Below, one piece after another: positions 17,293 through 25,921 of a DNA stretch of 64,000 nt (position 1 is the first letter of the stretch; each line of letters begins with the position of its first letter). The notes below the pieces were generated by a model. It ran no database searches. It saw only the letters and a list, made by a program, of their open reading frames with translations, and had not been told where the DNA came from. Made by a program: the position numbers and the translations under genes. This stretch comes from Candidatus Latescibacterota bacterium (GTDB lineage Bacteria; JAAXHH01). Where the stretch lies: the NCBI GenBank assembly GCA_012270975.1, contig JAAXHH010000141.1, positions 469,089-533,088 on the forward strand. The letters are read 5' to 3'.

Positions 17293-18078
17293 ATGGTCGA
17301 CTACAGAAACCTCTTCGATATGACGGGGCGCAACGCGCTGGTCGTCGGCGCGGGCAGCGGCATCGGCCGTTCCTCGGCCCAGTGCCTGGCCTAGTTCGGC
17401 GCCCACGTGGTCTGTGCAGACGTTAAAGTGGAGGCGGCTGAAACCGTCACCAACGAGATTCGCGCGAACGATGGCTCCGCCGAACCGGCACGGCTCGACA
17501 TGCGTGATACGGACCAGATCCTGCAGGTTCTCGATCGGGTTCCTCCCCCCGACGCGCTCGTCAGCACACCCGGCATCAACGTACGCAAACCGCTCCTGGA
17601 ATACACGGACGAGGAATACGACCGGGTCGTCGATCTCAACCTGAAGGGGACCTTCCGGCTGGTACGTGAAGTCGCCCGGACCATGTCCGAAAACAACGGG
17701 GGAAGCATCATCGTCTTCTCGAGCATCCGTTCCCAGGTGGTGGAGCCCGGACAGGGGGTCTACGCGGCGACCAAGTCCGGTGTGATCCTCATGATCCGCG
17801 CGCTGGCGGCCGAACTCGCCGACAGGGGCGTGCGGGCCAACGCCATTGCGCCCGGCGTAGTCGACACGCCGCTGACGGCCCAGATCAAACAGCATCCGAA
17901 CTGGCACGACGCCTACGCGGACAAGTCCATGCTGCGGCGCTGGGCCAGGCCTGAAGAAATCGCGGGGGCCGTACTCTACCTGGCTTCTGATGCCAGTTCC
18001 TACACCACCGGTTCCGTCATGTTCGTGGACGGTGGGTGGACGGCGGCGGACGGCCGTTTCGACCCCTTCGCCGATTAG
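17293..18078 (+). pseudogene. SDR-family oxidoreductase interrupted by an in-frame TAG
   Basis: A 262-codon frame from ATG 17293 to TAG 18076-18078 encodes a classical short-chain dehydrogenase. It has the Rossmann GAGSGIG near residue 19, a catalytic Ser in FSSIRS, YAATK (Tyr-x-x-x-Lys) and a C-terminal SYTTGSVMFVDGG. Codon 34 (17392-17394) is TAG, between QCLA and FGAHV. Homologues often have an acidic or other residue here, so one base change (for example GAG to TAG) would explain it. There is no frameshift and both halves stay in one frame. The downstream remnant from 17407 lacks the cofactor-binding loop. It may be a recent nonsense mutation, a population variant or an assembly error. 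Confidence 0.85.
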
Positions 18079-18133
18079 CGCCGGAAGCCGGCATTCGATT
18101 TCAAACCTTCCCGGCCCCTTCCTCTAAGATCCA

Positions 18134-19039
18134 ATGCCATTCCTGAACATCCTGCTCGACATCATCGCCCCGATTTTCGTCCTGATCTCCCTCGGCTACC
18201 TGTTTCAGAAGAAATGGCATTTCGATATGCAGGCCCTGACACGGGTCCTGCTGTATCTGGTCATGCCCGCGACGCTCGTCGTATCCCTTACCCAGTCCGA
18301 GCTCTCCGCCGATTTCGTCTGGGACACCAGCGTGTTCTGCCTGCTCATGCTGGTCGCGCTCTATGTACTGAGCCTGGCCGGTTCCCTGATCATGCGGTAC
18401 CGGAAAGACATGAAGCAGGCCTTCAGTCTGTCGGTCATGTACTACAACAGCGGCAATTACGGTTTTCCGGCCAGCGAACTGGCCTTTCCCACGCTGGGCC
18501 TGGCCGTCCAGTCCATCGTCCTGGCTGTCCAGAACTTTCTCGTGTTCACCCTGGGGCTGTTCTTCGTCTCGGTCGGCCGCATTTCAGCCCGGAGGGCATT
18601 TCTGCAATCCTTCAAGATGCCCTTCGTATACGCGCTGATCCTGGCTTTCGCCATCCGCAACTTCGGCCTGCAACTCCCCGGCTTTATCTGGCTTCCCATC
18701 GAGTACCTGGCCGAGGCGCTCGTTCCCATGGCCCTGGTCACCCTGGGCATGCAGTTGGCCAGGACCCGCATTACTCAGGCGTGGCAGGCCAGCCTGGCGT
18801 CCCTGGTATGCCGCCTGGTGATCTCCCCCCTGATCGGCTACGGACTCGTGCTCCTGCTGGACATCGATCCGAGGATCGCCCCCATCCTGATCGTGTCCAC
18901 CAGCTATCCCACCGCGATCAACACCGTGCTGATCGCGATGGAGTTCGGCAGCAGGGAGGATTTCGCGGCCAACGCCGTGTTCCTTTCCACCGTCTGCAGT
19001 ATCGTAACGGTCGCGGTGGTGATTTACCTGGTCAGGTGA
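18134..19039 (+). CDS. AEC family (auxin efflux carrier-like) transporter
   Basis: 301 residues with about ten membrane helices, the usual size for the AEC/MdcF family, whose members export or import small organic anions such as malate or malonate. Recognisable are the N-terminal IIAPIFVLISLGYLF, the MYYNSGNYGFPASE stretch near residue 105 and a C-terminal helical half with TSYPTAINTVLIAMEFG near 255. ATG 18134 has a weak TAAGAT upstream. It lies 55 bp behind the broken SDR gene and may share its promoter. Confidence 0.9.
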   Translation: MPFLNILLDIIAPIFVLISLGYLFQKKWHFDMQALTRVLLYLVMPATLVVSLTQSELSADFVWDTSVFCLLMLVALYVLSLAGSLIMRYRKDMKQAFSLSVMYYNSGNYGFPASELAFPTLGLAVQSIVLAVQNFLVFTLGLFFVSVGRISARRAFLQSFKMPFVYALILAFAIRNFGLQLPGFIWLPIEYLAEALVPMALVTLGMQLARTRITQAWQASLASLVCRLVISPLIGYGLVLLLDIDPRIAPILIVSTSYPTAINTVLIAMEFGSREDFAANAVFLSTVCSIVTVAVVIYLVR

Positions 19040-19072
19040 ACGCCGGGCGGCCGCTCGGCGGTTCGAGGCGCC

Positions 19073-20527
19073 CTAAACATAGCCGTCCCGGTCGCCGTAC
19101 ACCTGGGCGCCCTTGCTGACGGCCGTGGCGAATGCGCCCAGCGGTTTGTCCGACCCCGGATAGCGGTCTGCGTGCGATATGCCGTTCTCGAGCTTGAGCA
19201 CGCCGCGGGGACACACGGCCGAGCACACCCCGCATCCCACGCAGGAGGACCGGACGATGTTCTCGCCGCGTTCCGCGTAGGCCCGCACGTCGATGCCCAT
19301 TTCGCAGTAGGTGGTGCAATTGCCGCAGGACATGCACTGGCCGCCGTTGGTCGTGATGCGGAACCGGGAGAAGAAACGCTGGATAATGCCCAGTACCGCG
19401 GCCATCGGGCATCCGAAGCGGCACCAGACCCGGTTGCCGAGGACGGGATAGAACCCCACGCCGATCACACCCGCGAAGACGGCGCCGATGTAGAAACCGT
19501 ACCACTGCTTCAGCGGGGCGGAAACGGCGCTCAGCGCGCCGTCGGACGTGCTGCTCACCCAGAGCACGGCCGTCGTCAGGATGATCAGCAGGAGCACGGC
19601 GTAGATGATCGCCCGTTCGATCTTCCAGGATACGGTCGACGTGGGCGTCAGGTGGCGCCATGGATCGCCGAGGGTCTCGGCGAGTCCTCCGCAGCCGCAT
19701 ACCCAGGAGCAGTACCACCGCTTGCCGTAGTAATAGGTCAGCACAGGCGTGGCGATGAAGGAGCAGACCGCGCCCCAGAAAACCATGAACGAGCCGAGGG
19801 CGCCGGGACTGTTTACGAGGTAATCCACCGTGCCGGGAAACAGGTAATCGTACTTCAGCGGCCAGAAGTAGCTGAAATAGAACTCCGGCTCGTTCAGGGC
19901 CCGGAGGAACTGGGGAAGGACGAAAGCCAGAACCAGCTGGAAGAACATGACCGATATGGTCCGGATGATGTGGTAGCGGTTGTGGCGATACCGCATGAAC
20001 ATGCGGAAACCGAAGAGCACCACGGCCATGGTGTAAAGAAATCCGTACAGGAACCACTGGTTCGCCGGCTGTCCGGCCAGGACCAGCGACAACGGCTCTA
20101 CGAGCATGATCGCGCGCGCCAGGTATTCAGGCCACCAGTACAGCACGACGTAGAATCCCGTGAGCGCGATGCCCAGCGCCCAGGCGATGGCGCCCCGGTG
20201 CGATGTATTGCCGAACATGATGCCGTCGTGCTTGATGCCGGGCACGGTGTCCTTGTACGTGAACCAGACGTAGCCTATGGTTCCGGCCGACAACAGGCCG
20301 AAGGAGAGCAGGAAGGGCGTCCACGTTCCGGAGAGGGGCGTACCGAGCAGGGAGACGACGAGCACGAGAAATCCCAGCCCGATCACGCCGGCGGAAATCA
20401 TTCGGCCCGGATTCCTGGGCGCCTCGGCCGCGGACGCCGGCTCGCCGAACCCGTCGGCCTCTTCGTCGTAGAAGTACGAGATGGTCTCCGGATCTATCAA
20501 CGTCGTTCCAGCGGGCGATGTGCTCAT
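19073..20527 (-). CDS. NapH/CcoG-like membrane polyferredoxin
   Basis: 484 residues. An N-terminal region with several membrane helices is followed by cysteine clusters: CSWVCGCGG near residue 284, CRFGCPMA near 385, then two [4Fe-4S] ferredoxin motifs, CMSCGNCTTYCEMG near 412 and CVGCGVCSAVCPRG near 443. The order (CxxxC membrane motifs, then 2x[4Fe-4S]) matches the NapH/NosR/RdxA type of quinol-linked electron-transfer protein. Its ATG overlaps the stop of the upstream FAD oxidoreductase gene by 4 nt (ATGA), so the two should be made together. The terminal acceptor is not identifiable. Confidence 0.88.
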   Translation of the reverse strand: MSTSPAGTTLIDPETISYFYDEEADGFGEPASAAEAPRNPGRMISAGVIGLGFLVLVVSLLGTPLSGTWTPFLLSFGLLSAGTIGYVWFTYKDTVPGIKHDGIMFGNTSHRGAIAWALGIALTGFYVVLYWWPEYLARAIMLVEPLSLVLAGQPANQWFLYGFLYTMAVVLFGFRMFMRYRHNRYHIIRTISVMFFQLVLAFVLPQFLRALNEPEFYFSYFWPLKYDYLFPGTVDYLVNSPGALGSFMVFWGAVCSFIATPVLTYYYGKRWYCSWVCGCGGLAETLGDPWRHLTPTSTVSWKIERAIIYAVLLLIILTTAVLWVSSTSDGALSAVSAPLKQWYGFYIGAVFAGVIGVGFYPVLGNRVWCRFGCPMAAVLGIIQRFFSRFRITTNGGQCMSCGNCTTYCEMGIDVRAYAERGENIVRSSCVGCGVCSAVCPRGVLKLENGISHADRYPGSDKPLGAFATAVSKGAQVYGDRDGYV

Positions 20528-21798
20528 GCGAGTTGCTCCTTTAACGAGCGTACGATCTCCGTCTCGTGCCGAACGAAAAACTCCGGATCGAAGTTGGCTT
20601 CTTCCAGGTGATCGAGGACATACTCCACGCTCCGTCCTTCGGCGATCCAGCGTTCACATACCTCGTGGCGTGCGCGTATACCCATGAAATTGAAAGCCTT
20701 GATGCGGCCGTCGGCGCCGACGACGCGGACGGCGTGACGGTGGGAAGGATGCTCCCAGTACAGGTGCTTCTCGCCAGGCTGGGGGGTACTCAGTATCATG
20801 CCGTAGGTCTGGTACTCCAGGTCGAAGAACTTGGCGGAATTGTACCAGATCCCCGGGTCGTATGCCGTATCCTCCCCGGCCAGTACCTCACCGGCGGCCT
20901 TACCTTGCTTCTTGCCCGTGTACCAGACCTGCTGGATCAGGTTGCGGCCCCCGTTCCGGCTGACGATTTCGGCGCAGTCTCCGGCGGCGTAGATGTCGGG
21001 GACGTTCGTGCGGAAAGAATCGTCGACCAGGACGCCCCGGCCGGTCTCGATGGGCGTCGACTTGACCAGGTCCGTGTTGGGCGAGACGCCCGGCGTCAGA
21101 CCGACCAGCTGGCATTCCATCCGATCGTCGAACTCGGTGACGACCGCCTCGACCTTTCCCGTGCCGTCATCCACGATTTCCTTCAGGTTGGTCTCCCTGA
21201 TCAGGCCGATCCCCTGCTCCTCGATCAGCCGGTTGATCATGCCCGACTCCTCCATGGGCAGGATGTTGCACCAGTAGGACGCCTCGCGGATGAGAAAGGT
21301 GACGTGGATGTGCCTCGAATGGAGCATCTCGGCCAGTTCGATGCCGATCAGCCCGCCGCCGACGATAACCGCGTAACTCGCCCGCTCCGCGTTTTTATAC
21401 AGCTGACGCAGGTCTTTCAGGTTGTACAGTCCCTGAACGCCCTCGAGATCCTGGCCGGGCCAGCCGAACTTGTTCGACTTGGCGCCGGTGGCGATCAGCA
21501 GCCTGTCGTAGGGCAGCCGCCCGCTACGGTGCAGCACCAGTTGCTTGTCGTCGATATCGATACCCGTGACCCAGTCCCTGACCAGGTCGAGCCGCTGCTC
21601 GCGCCAGAAGTGGTCCTCGAAGGGCTTCGTCGCCTCATAGGTCATGTGCCCCATGAAGATGTACATCAGGGCGGGGCGGGAATAGTGGTAGGCCGATTCA
21701 CCCGATACCAGCGTGATCTTCCAGTCCGGCTGAAGCTGCCTGAGCCGCGTGGCGGCCGTTACGCCCGTTACGCCGTTCCCAATGATCACCGCATGCAA
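20524..21798 (-). CDS. FAD-dependent pyridine-nucleotide oxidoreductase
   Basis: 424 residues of the class II pyridine-nucleotide-disulfide/rubredoxin-reductase fold. N-terminal FAD motif GNGVTGVTAA (residues 7-16), a second dinucleotide motif IVGGGLIGIELAE near residue 145, and FAD-contacting DIYAAGDCAE near 274. No redox-active CxxxxC pair is visible, so it is more like an NAD(P)H:ferredoxin or rubredoxin reductase than a disulfide reductase. Start is TTG 21798, fixed by the strong Shine-Dalgarno AGGAGGTGG. It overlaps the polyferredoxin gene by 4 nt and probably feeds electrons into it. Confidence 0.9.
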   Translation of the reverse strand: MHAVIIGNGVTGVTAATRLRQLQPDWKITLVSGESAYHYSRPALMYIFMGHMTYEATKPFEDHFWREQRLDLVRDWVTGIDIDDKQLVLHRSGRLPYDRLLIATGAKSNKFGWPGQDLEGVQGLYNLKDLRQLYKNAERASYAVIVGGGLIGIELAEMLHSRHIHVTFLIREASYWCNILPMEESGMINRLIEEQGIGLIRETNLKEIVDDGTGKVEAVVTEFDDRMECQLVGLTPGVSPNTDLVKSTPIETGRGVLVDDSFRTNVPDIYAAGDCAEIVSRNGGRNLIQQVWYTGKKQGKAAGEVLAGEDTAYDPGIWYNSAKFFDLEYQTYGMILSTPQPGEKHLYWEHPSHRHAVRVVGADGRIKAFNFMGIRARHEVCERWIAEGRSVEYVLDHLEEANFDPEFFVRHETEIVRSLKEQLA

Positions 21799-21802
21799 TG
21801 GT

Positions 21803-21811
21803 CCACCTCCT
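21803..21811 (-). promoter_or_regulatory. Strong Shine-Dalgarno deciding a TTG start
   Basis: AGGAGGTGG on the minus strand lies a few nt before TTG 21798. No in-frame ATG is available upstream, and the Rossmann motif begins at residue 7, so this site fixes the start. Confidence 0.75.
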
Positions 21812-21853
21812 GAAGCGATCCCAAAATGGCCGGGCTGCAGTTAACCTGTCCCG

Positions 21854-22654
21854 TCAGGCCGTTCGCCCGTAGAACAATTTCTGCACCTCGGGGCTGTTAC
21901 GGACATTGGGCCGGTCCTTATAGCAGAAAGTGGCGACGTACCGGGTTACCGGCCCTTCGACGGGGGTCACCTGGTGCATGGACCGGTAGCCGACGAAAAG
22001 AATGAGCGTGCCGGGATTTACCGCGAGCGTCCGGACATCGGGGTAAACGCCGCGCAGTACCTGGTCCACGGTTTCGTAGCCGTCACCGTCCGCGGGACGT
22101 ACATTCGGGGCGTACTCGAAAACGCCGCCCGCTTCGGGCGCTTGAAGCATAAGCGTGGTCGTTGCCTCGGATTCGTCGAAGTGCCATCCGTGGTTCTGTC
22201 CCTCCCGCATGACGTTTACGGTCAGCGCCGCGAGTGGGTCTGCCATCCGGTAGTAGTGTTCCTTTTCGAGTACGTCGGCGACAAAGGAGAGGAGCGGATC
22301 CCAGGAGTACAGCCGGTGCAGGCCGTCGGATGGGTGGAACTGGTCGAAGGCTACCGAATCCAGTTCCGTGGGCTGGGGCCTCCGCCGCGGATGATCGGGC
22401 GGAAAGGCGTCGTCGTGCTCCTCCAGGTAGACGTTATGGGGTTTCCGGCACGGAAAGGCGTCCGGGGCTGCGCGGTCCACGTCGGCGACCATGCGAACCC
22501 GCGCCTTCTCCGTGATGAAGCCGGGCAGCAGGCAGGCGCTTTGCGCCGCCAGGTCGTCCCTGCACCTTGCGACCAGCGCACGGTATGCGGCCGATTCGGG
22601 CCGGTGAATGGGGTAGGTCGTCGCGTCGATGAGGTCCAGCGCCGAATCGTTCAA
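21854..22654 (-). CDS. HalD/ArpA-like Fe(II)/2-oxoglutarate oxygenase
   Basis: 266 residues. A double-stranded beta-helix oxygenase of the HalD/ArpA type. Fe ligands are His158 and Asp160 (HFD) and the distal His227 (SMHQV). Arg238 is a likely 2-oxoglutarate anchor, close after VEGPV. Asp160 is a carboxylate, so hydroxylation is expected rather than halogenation, which needs Gly/Ala there. Start is TTG 22654 with AGGAAGG upstream; the next in-frame ATG would remove about 50 residues. It is the upstream neighbour of the FAD oxidoreductase/polyferredoxin pair on the same strand, 55 bp away, but no direct link is proven. Confidence 0.85.
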   Translation of the reverse strand: MNDSALDLIDATTYPIHRPESAAYRALVARCRDDLAAQSACLLPGFITEKARVRMVADVDRAAPDAFPCRKPHNVYLEEHDDAFPPDHPRRRPQPTELDSVAFDQFHPSDGLHRLYSWDPLLSFVADVLEKEHYYRMADPLAALTVNVMREGQNHGWHFDESEATTTLMLQAPEAGGVFEYAPNVRPADGDGYETVDQVLRGVYPDVRTLAVNPGTLILFVGYRSMHQVTPVEGPVTRYVATFCYKDRPNVRNSPEVQKLFYGRTA

Positions 22655-22683
22655 TCGAGGTTTCCTTCCTGCCGCAATCCACC

Positions 22684-22712
22684 TTGACTTTCGCGAACCG
22701 TCCGGCTAACAT
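22684..22712 (+). promoter_or_regulatory. Sigma70-type promoter of the APC permease
   Basis: TTGACT (22684-22689), 17-nt spacer, TAACAT (22707-22712) in the 148-bp divergent gap. Predicted transcription start is near 22719, about 85 bp before ATG 22803. Confidence 0.6.
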
Positions 22713-22802
22713 GGACGCTCGCTTTCAATATTCCCACGCCCGCTCCGGCCGCCATCGCATATGGTCACGGCCATCCGGCGGACCTGCCTCTATCCTCAAT
22801 AT

Positions 22803-24227
22803 ATGGCAATTCCGAGCGATCAAAAAGAAAAGTCTGGCCTGGTCCGACAGCTCGGTCTTTTCGACTCGACGATGATCATCGTCGGCATCGTGATCGGGTC
22901 GGGTATTTTCCTCACGACAGGCCTGATGGCCAAGGGCCTTCCGTCCGCTTCCCTCATCCTGCTCGCATGGCTGGTCGGCGGCCTGCACGCCCTGGCGGGC
23001 GCCCTGGCCTACGGTGAACTCGGGGCGGCCATGCCCCGCGCCGGTGGCCAGTACGTATACCTGAGAGAAGCCTATGGCCCTTTTTGCGGGTTTCTCTTCG
23101 GATGGGTTTCGTTCATGATGTACCTGACCGGCATCATCGCCGCGCTCGGCGTGGGGTTCGCCGAATACGCCGGATACTTCGTTCCCGCCCTCGGGATGAA
23201 CAACGTCCTTTTCAAAACCGAAGTCGCGCTGCCGGGATGGACCTTCGACTATGCCTTATCCGCGGGGCACTTCTCCGCTCTCGCGCTGATCGCATTCCTT
23301 ACGGCGGTCAACTACCGGGGCGTCACCTTGAGCAAGTATATCACGAACGTGTCCTCGGTGATCAAGATAACCGCGCTCGGATTGTTCATCCTGTTCGGAC
23401 TCTGGAGCGGAACCACACAGCCTGTCGACTACCGGATCAACCCGCAGGAGATCGACTTCGGGCAACTGGTCGTCGCCTTCGGCGTCGCGCTCATCGCCGT
23501 CGCCTGGTCCTTCGCCGGATGGGAGGAAGTCTCCTTCGTCGCCGGTGAAGTCAGGCGGCCGTCACGCAACCTGCCTCGTGCCCTGTTTCTCGGTACCGCG
23601 GGCGTTACCGTGCTCTACCTGCTGGTGAATTACGTCTATCTGAAGACCCTGCCGGTATCGGAAATGGCGGGAGTCGTCCGGGTCGGGGAAGCCGCGGCCA
23701 ATGTACTCTTCGGGGAAACCGGAGCCGTTCTCCTGTCGGCCGCGGTCATCGTGTCCATCGTCGGCGCCCTGAACGGCAGCGTGCTGGTGGGTCCCCGCGT
23801 TTACTTCGCCATGGCGCGGGACGGCCTCTTCTTCAGAAAAGCCGCCGAGGTGCATCCCAGGTTTCGAACCCCGGGCCGGGCGGTAGTCCTGCAGGCGGTC
23901 TGGGCGGGCGTGCTCACCCTCAGCGGTACGTTCGAAGACCTCATTACATTCGTCACCTTTGCCAATCTCATGCTGTGGATAGCCGCGGCCGCCGCGGTCT
24001 TCACGCTGCGCAGGAAACTGCCCGACCTGCCCAGGCCCTACAAAGCCTGGGGATACCCCGTTGTTCCCTTCCTCTTTATCGCGGGTTCCGCCGGGATCCT
24101 GGTGAACATGCTCTTCGAGACACCGGGCGAAGCGCTGTCGGGCCTGGTGCTGACCGCCCTGGGTTTGCCCGCCTATCTGCTATTGAAGCGCCGCTCGACC
24201 CTTCCGACGAAATCAGGGGACGAATAG
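22803..24227 (+). CDS. APC family amino acid permease
   Basis: 474 residues with about 12 membrane helices. An amino acid/polyamine/organocation transporter. The first helix has the substrate-binding glycine motif GIVIGSGIF near residue 28. The ELGAAMPRAGGQYVYLREAYG segment near 78-98 is typical of the LAT-like/amino acid exchanger branch. The frame extends to an ATG at 22761, but ATG 22803 (MAIPSDQKEK) gives the usual short N-terminus; neither has a clear Shine-Dalgarno. The substrate cannot be named. Confidence 0.92.
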   Translation: MAIPSDQKEKSGLVRQLGLFDSTMIIVGIVIGSGIFLTTGLMAKGLPSASLILLAWLVGGLHALAGALAYGELGAAMPRAGGQYVYLREAYGPFCGFLFGWVSFMMYLTGIIAALGVGFAEYAGYFVPALGMNNVLFKTEVALPGWTFDYALSAGHFSALALIAFLTAVNYRGVTLSKYITNVSSVIKITALGLFILFGLWSGTTQPVDYRINPQEIDFGQLVVAFGVALIAVAWSFAGWEEVSFVAGEVRRPSRNLPRALFLGTAGVTVLYLLVNYVYLKTLPVSEMAGVVRVGEAAANVLFGETGAVLLSAAVIVSIVGALNGSVLVGPRVYFAMARDGLFFRKAAEVHPRFRTPGRAVVLQAVWAGVLTLSGTFEDLITFVTFANLMLWIAAAAAVFTLRRKLPDLPRPYKAWGYPVVPFLFIAGSAGILVNMLFETPGEALSGLVLTALGLPAYLLLKRRSTLPTKSGDE

Positions 24228-24245
24228 ATCAACCTTGCGGTTTGT

Positions 24246-25859
24246 TCAGGGTACGTATACCAGTCCACCCGCGGGGCCGAGGGGGATGCCCATCGCCATC
24301 CAGACCACGAGGAGAAGCGTCCAGATGACGGCGAATACCACGGTATAGGGGAGCATGGTGGAAATCAACGTTCCCATGCCCCCTTTAGGCACGAACTGGC
24401 GCATGAAGACCAGGATGATCACCAGGTAGGGGTTCAGGGGCGTGATGGTGTTGCTGACGGAGTCGCCGATCCGGTAGGCCGCCTGGGTCAGTTCGGGACT
24501 GATGCCCACCATCATGAACATGGGGATGAAGATCGGCGCGAAGAGGGCGTACTTGGCGGACATGGAGCCAATCAGCAGGTTAAACACCAGCGTGACGAGG
24601 ATGAAGGCGATCACCAGCATCCACGCCGGCATCTGCGCCTGGCCGAGAGCCTGGCCGCCAGCCATCGCCAGCATCTGGCCGAGTCCCGAGTGCTGGAAGT
24701 AGGCGATGAACTGGGCGGCGAAGAAGGCCAGTACGATGATCGGGGCCATGGTGGCGATCGTTTCGATGAGCAGGCGGGCCGCGTCCTTGTCGTTCTTTAT
24801 GGCGCCCACCGATATCCCGTACACGACACCCGGCAGGAGAAAGCAGAAAAGGAGCAGGGGCACGATGGCTTCCACCCACCGGTCGAACAGATTGCCGGTG
24901 CCGTACAGCGGGGCGCCCGGCCACAGTATCATGAACACGATGGCCGAGAGTACCACGCAGAACGCCAGCGACGCCCGGCCCATTCCGCGCTTCTCCAGCG
25001 CGGTCAACGCGTGCTCGTCCGGCTCTTCCGACGACGCGGGCGCCGGTCCGCCTTCCTCGGGGGACTTGCCCGCCAGGCGCCGCTCGACGAACCAGGCCGC
25101 GACGAACCAACCCACCAGCGTCATGATCACCGTCGACGCGATCATGAAATACCAGTTGCACGTGGCGGCGACCTGGTAGGCCGCGTCGATCGTCTGCGCC
25201 CCTGCCGTGGAAAGGCCGGCCAGCAGAGGATCCAGCCCGGTCACGAAGAGGTTGGCGTTGAACCCCGCGGACACCCCCGCGAAAACGGCGGCCAGCCCGG
25301 CCAGGGGGGACCTGCCGACCGCCTTGTACAGCGCCGCCGCCAGCGGCGGCAGGATGACGTATCCGGCGTCGAGCGTCATGGACGACATGATGCCGATGAA
25401 GACCATGGCCGGGGTCAGCAACCTGCCCGGTACCGCCAGCATGAACGCCTTGAGCAGGACTCCGATCATGCCGGTCCGTTCCGCCACGCCGATGCCCAGC
25501 ATCCCGACCAGCACGACGCCGAGCGGCGGGAATCGCATGAAGTTCTCCACCATGTTGCCCACGACCCAGAACAGGCCGTCCCGGGTAAGCAGGCTGGTGG
25601 ACGTGAAGGTCTTTCCCGTCTCGCGCCACTCCACGCCGGTCGAACCATCTTCCCGGACGACCTGCTCAGGCAGGCGCTGGACCACGGTCCACTCACCCCG
25701 GGCCGCGATATCGGAGAGGACCACGATGAACAGCGCGCCGATCAGAAATAGCGTCGCAGGATCCGGCAGGCGGTTCCCGACCCGCTCGATGACATCCAGG
25801 ACTCCACTGGATGCCCTGTTGCCCGTGTGGGGATGTTGATGCTTGCTATCGGTATTCAT
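24246..25859 (-). CDS. AbgT family transporter
   Basis: 537 residues with about 12-13 membrane segments, the length of AbgT/MtrF transporters. These import p-aminobenzoyl-glutamate in Escherichia coli or export sulfonamides and folate catabolites in Neisseria. The N-terminal VGNRLPDPATLFLIGA motif near residue 28 and the C-terminal DSVSNTITPLNPYLVIIL region near 465 are family-typical. A periplasmic insertion near residues 60-85 follows the first helix. ATG 25859 has only a weak Shine-Dalgarno. The gene is convergent with the APC permease and 62 bp behind the epimerase gene on the same strand. Confidence 0.92.
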   Translation of the reverse strand: MNTDSKHQHPHTGNRASSGVLDVIERVGNRLPDPATLFLIGALFIVVLSDIAARGEWTVVQRLPEQVVREDGSTGVEWRETGKTFTSTSLLTRDGLFWVVGNMVENFMRFPPLGVVLVGMLGIGVAERTGMIGVLLKAFMLAVPGRLLTPAMVFIGIMSSMTLDAGYVILPPLAAALYKAVGRSPLAGLAAVFAGVSAGFNANLFVTGLDPLLAGLSTAGAQTIDAAYQVAATCNWYFMIASTVIMTLVGWFVAAWFVERRLAGKSPEEGGPAPASSEEPDEHALTALEKRGMGRASLAFCVVLSAIVFMILWPGAPLYGTGNLFDRWVEAIVPLLLFCFLLPGVVYGISVGAIKNDKDAARLLIETIATMAPIIVLAFFAAQFIAYFQHSGLGQMLAMAGGQALGQAQMPAWMLVIAFILVTLVFNLLIGSMSAKYALFAPIFIPMFMMVGISPELTQAAYRIGDSVSNTITPLNPYLVIILVFMRQFVPKGGMGTLISTMLPYTVVFAVIWTLLLVVWMAMGIPLGPAGGLVYVP

Positions 25860-25921
25860 GGTTCTCGCGTGGTGTCTTCAGGCGCGCGGCGCCGCAGTCG
25901 TGTCGATACGGTCCTTCCCGG

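Noticed and set aside
17392..17394. TAG as a recoded pyrrolysine or reassigned codon
   Set aside because: TAG is used as a normal stop by other genes here (for example murE and mreB), and the site is not catalytic; a nonsense change or sequence error is simpler.
21854..22654. Halogenase reading of the HalD/ArpA-like protein
   Set aside because: The iron site has Asp160 in H-x-D; 2-oxoglutarate halogenases need Gly or Ala at that position for chloride binding.
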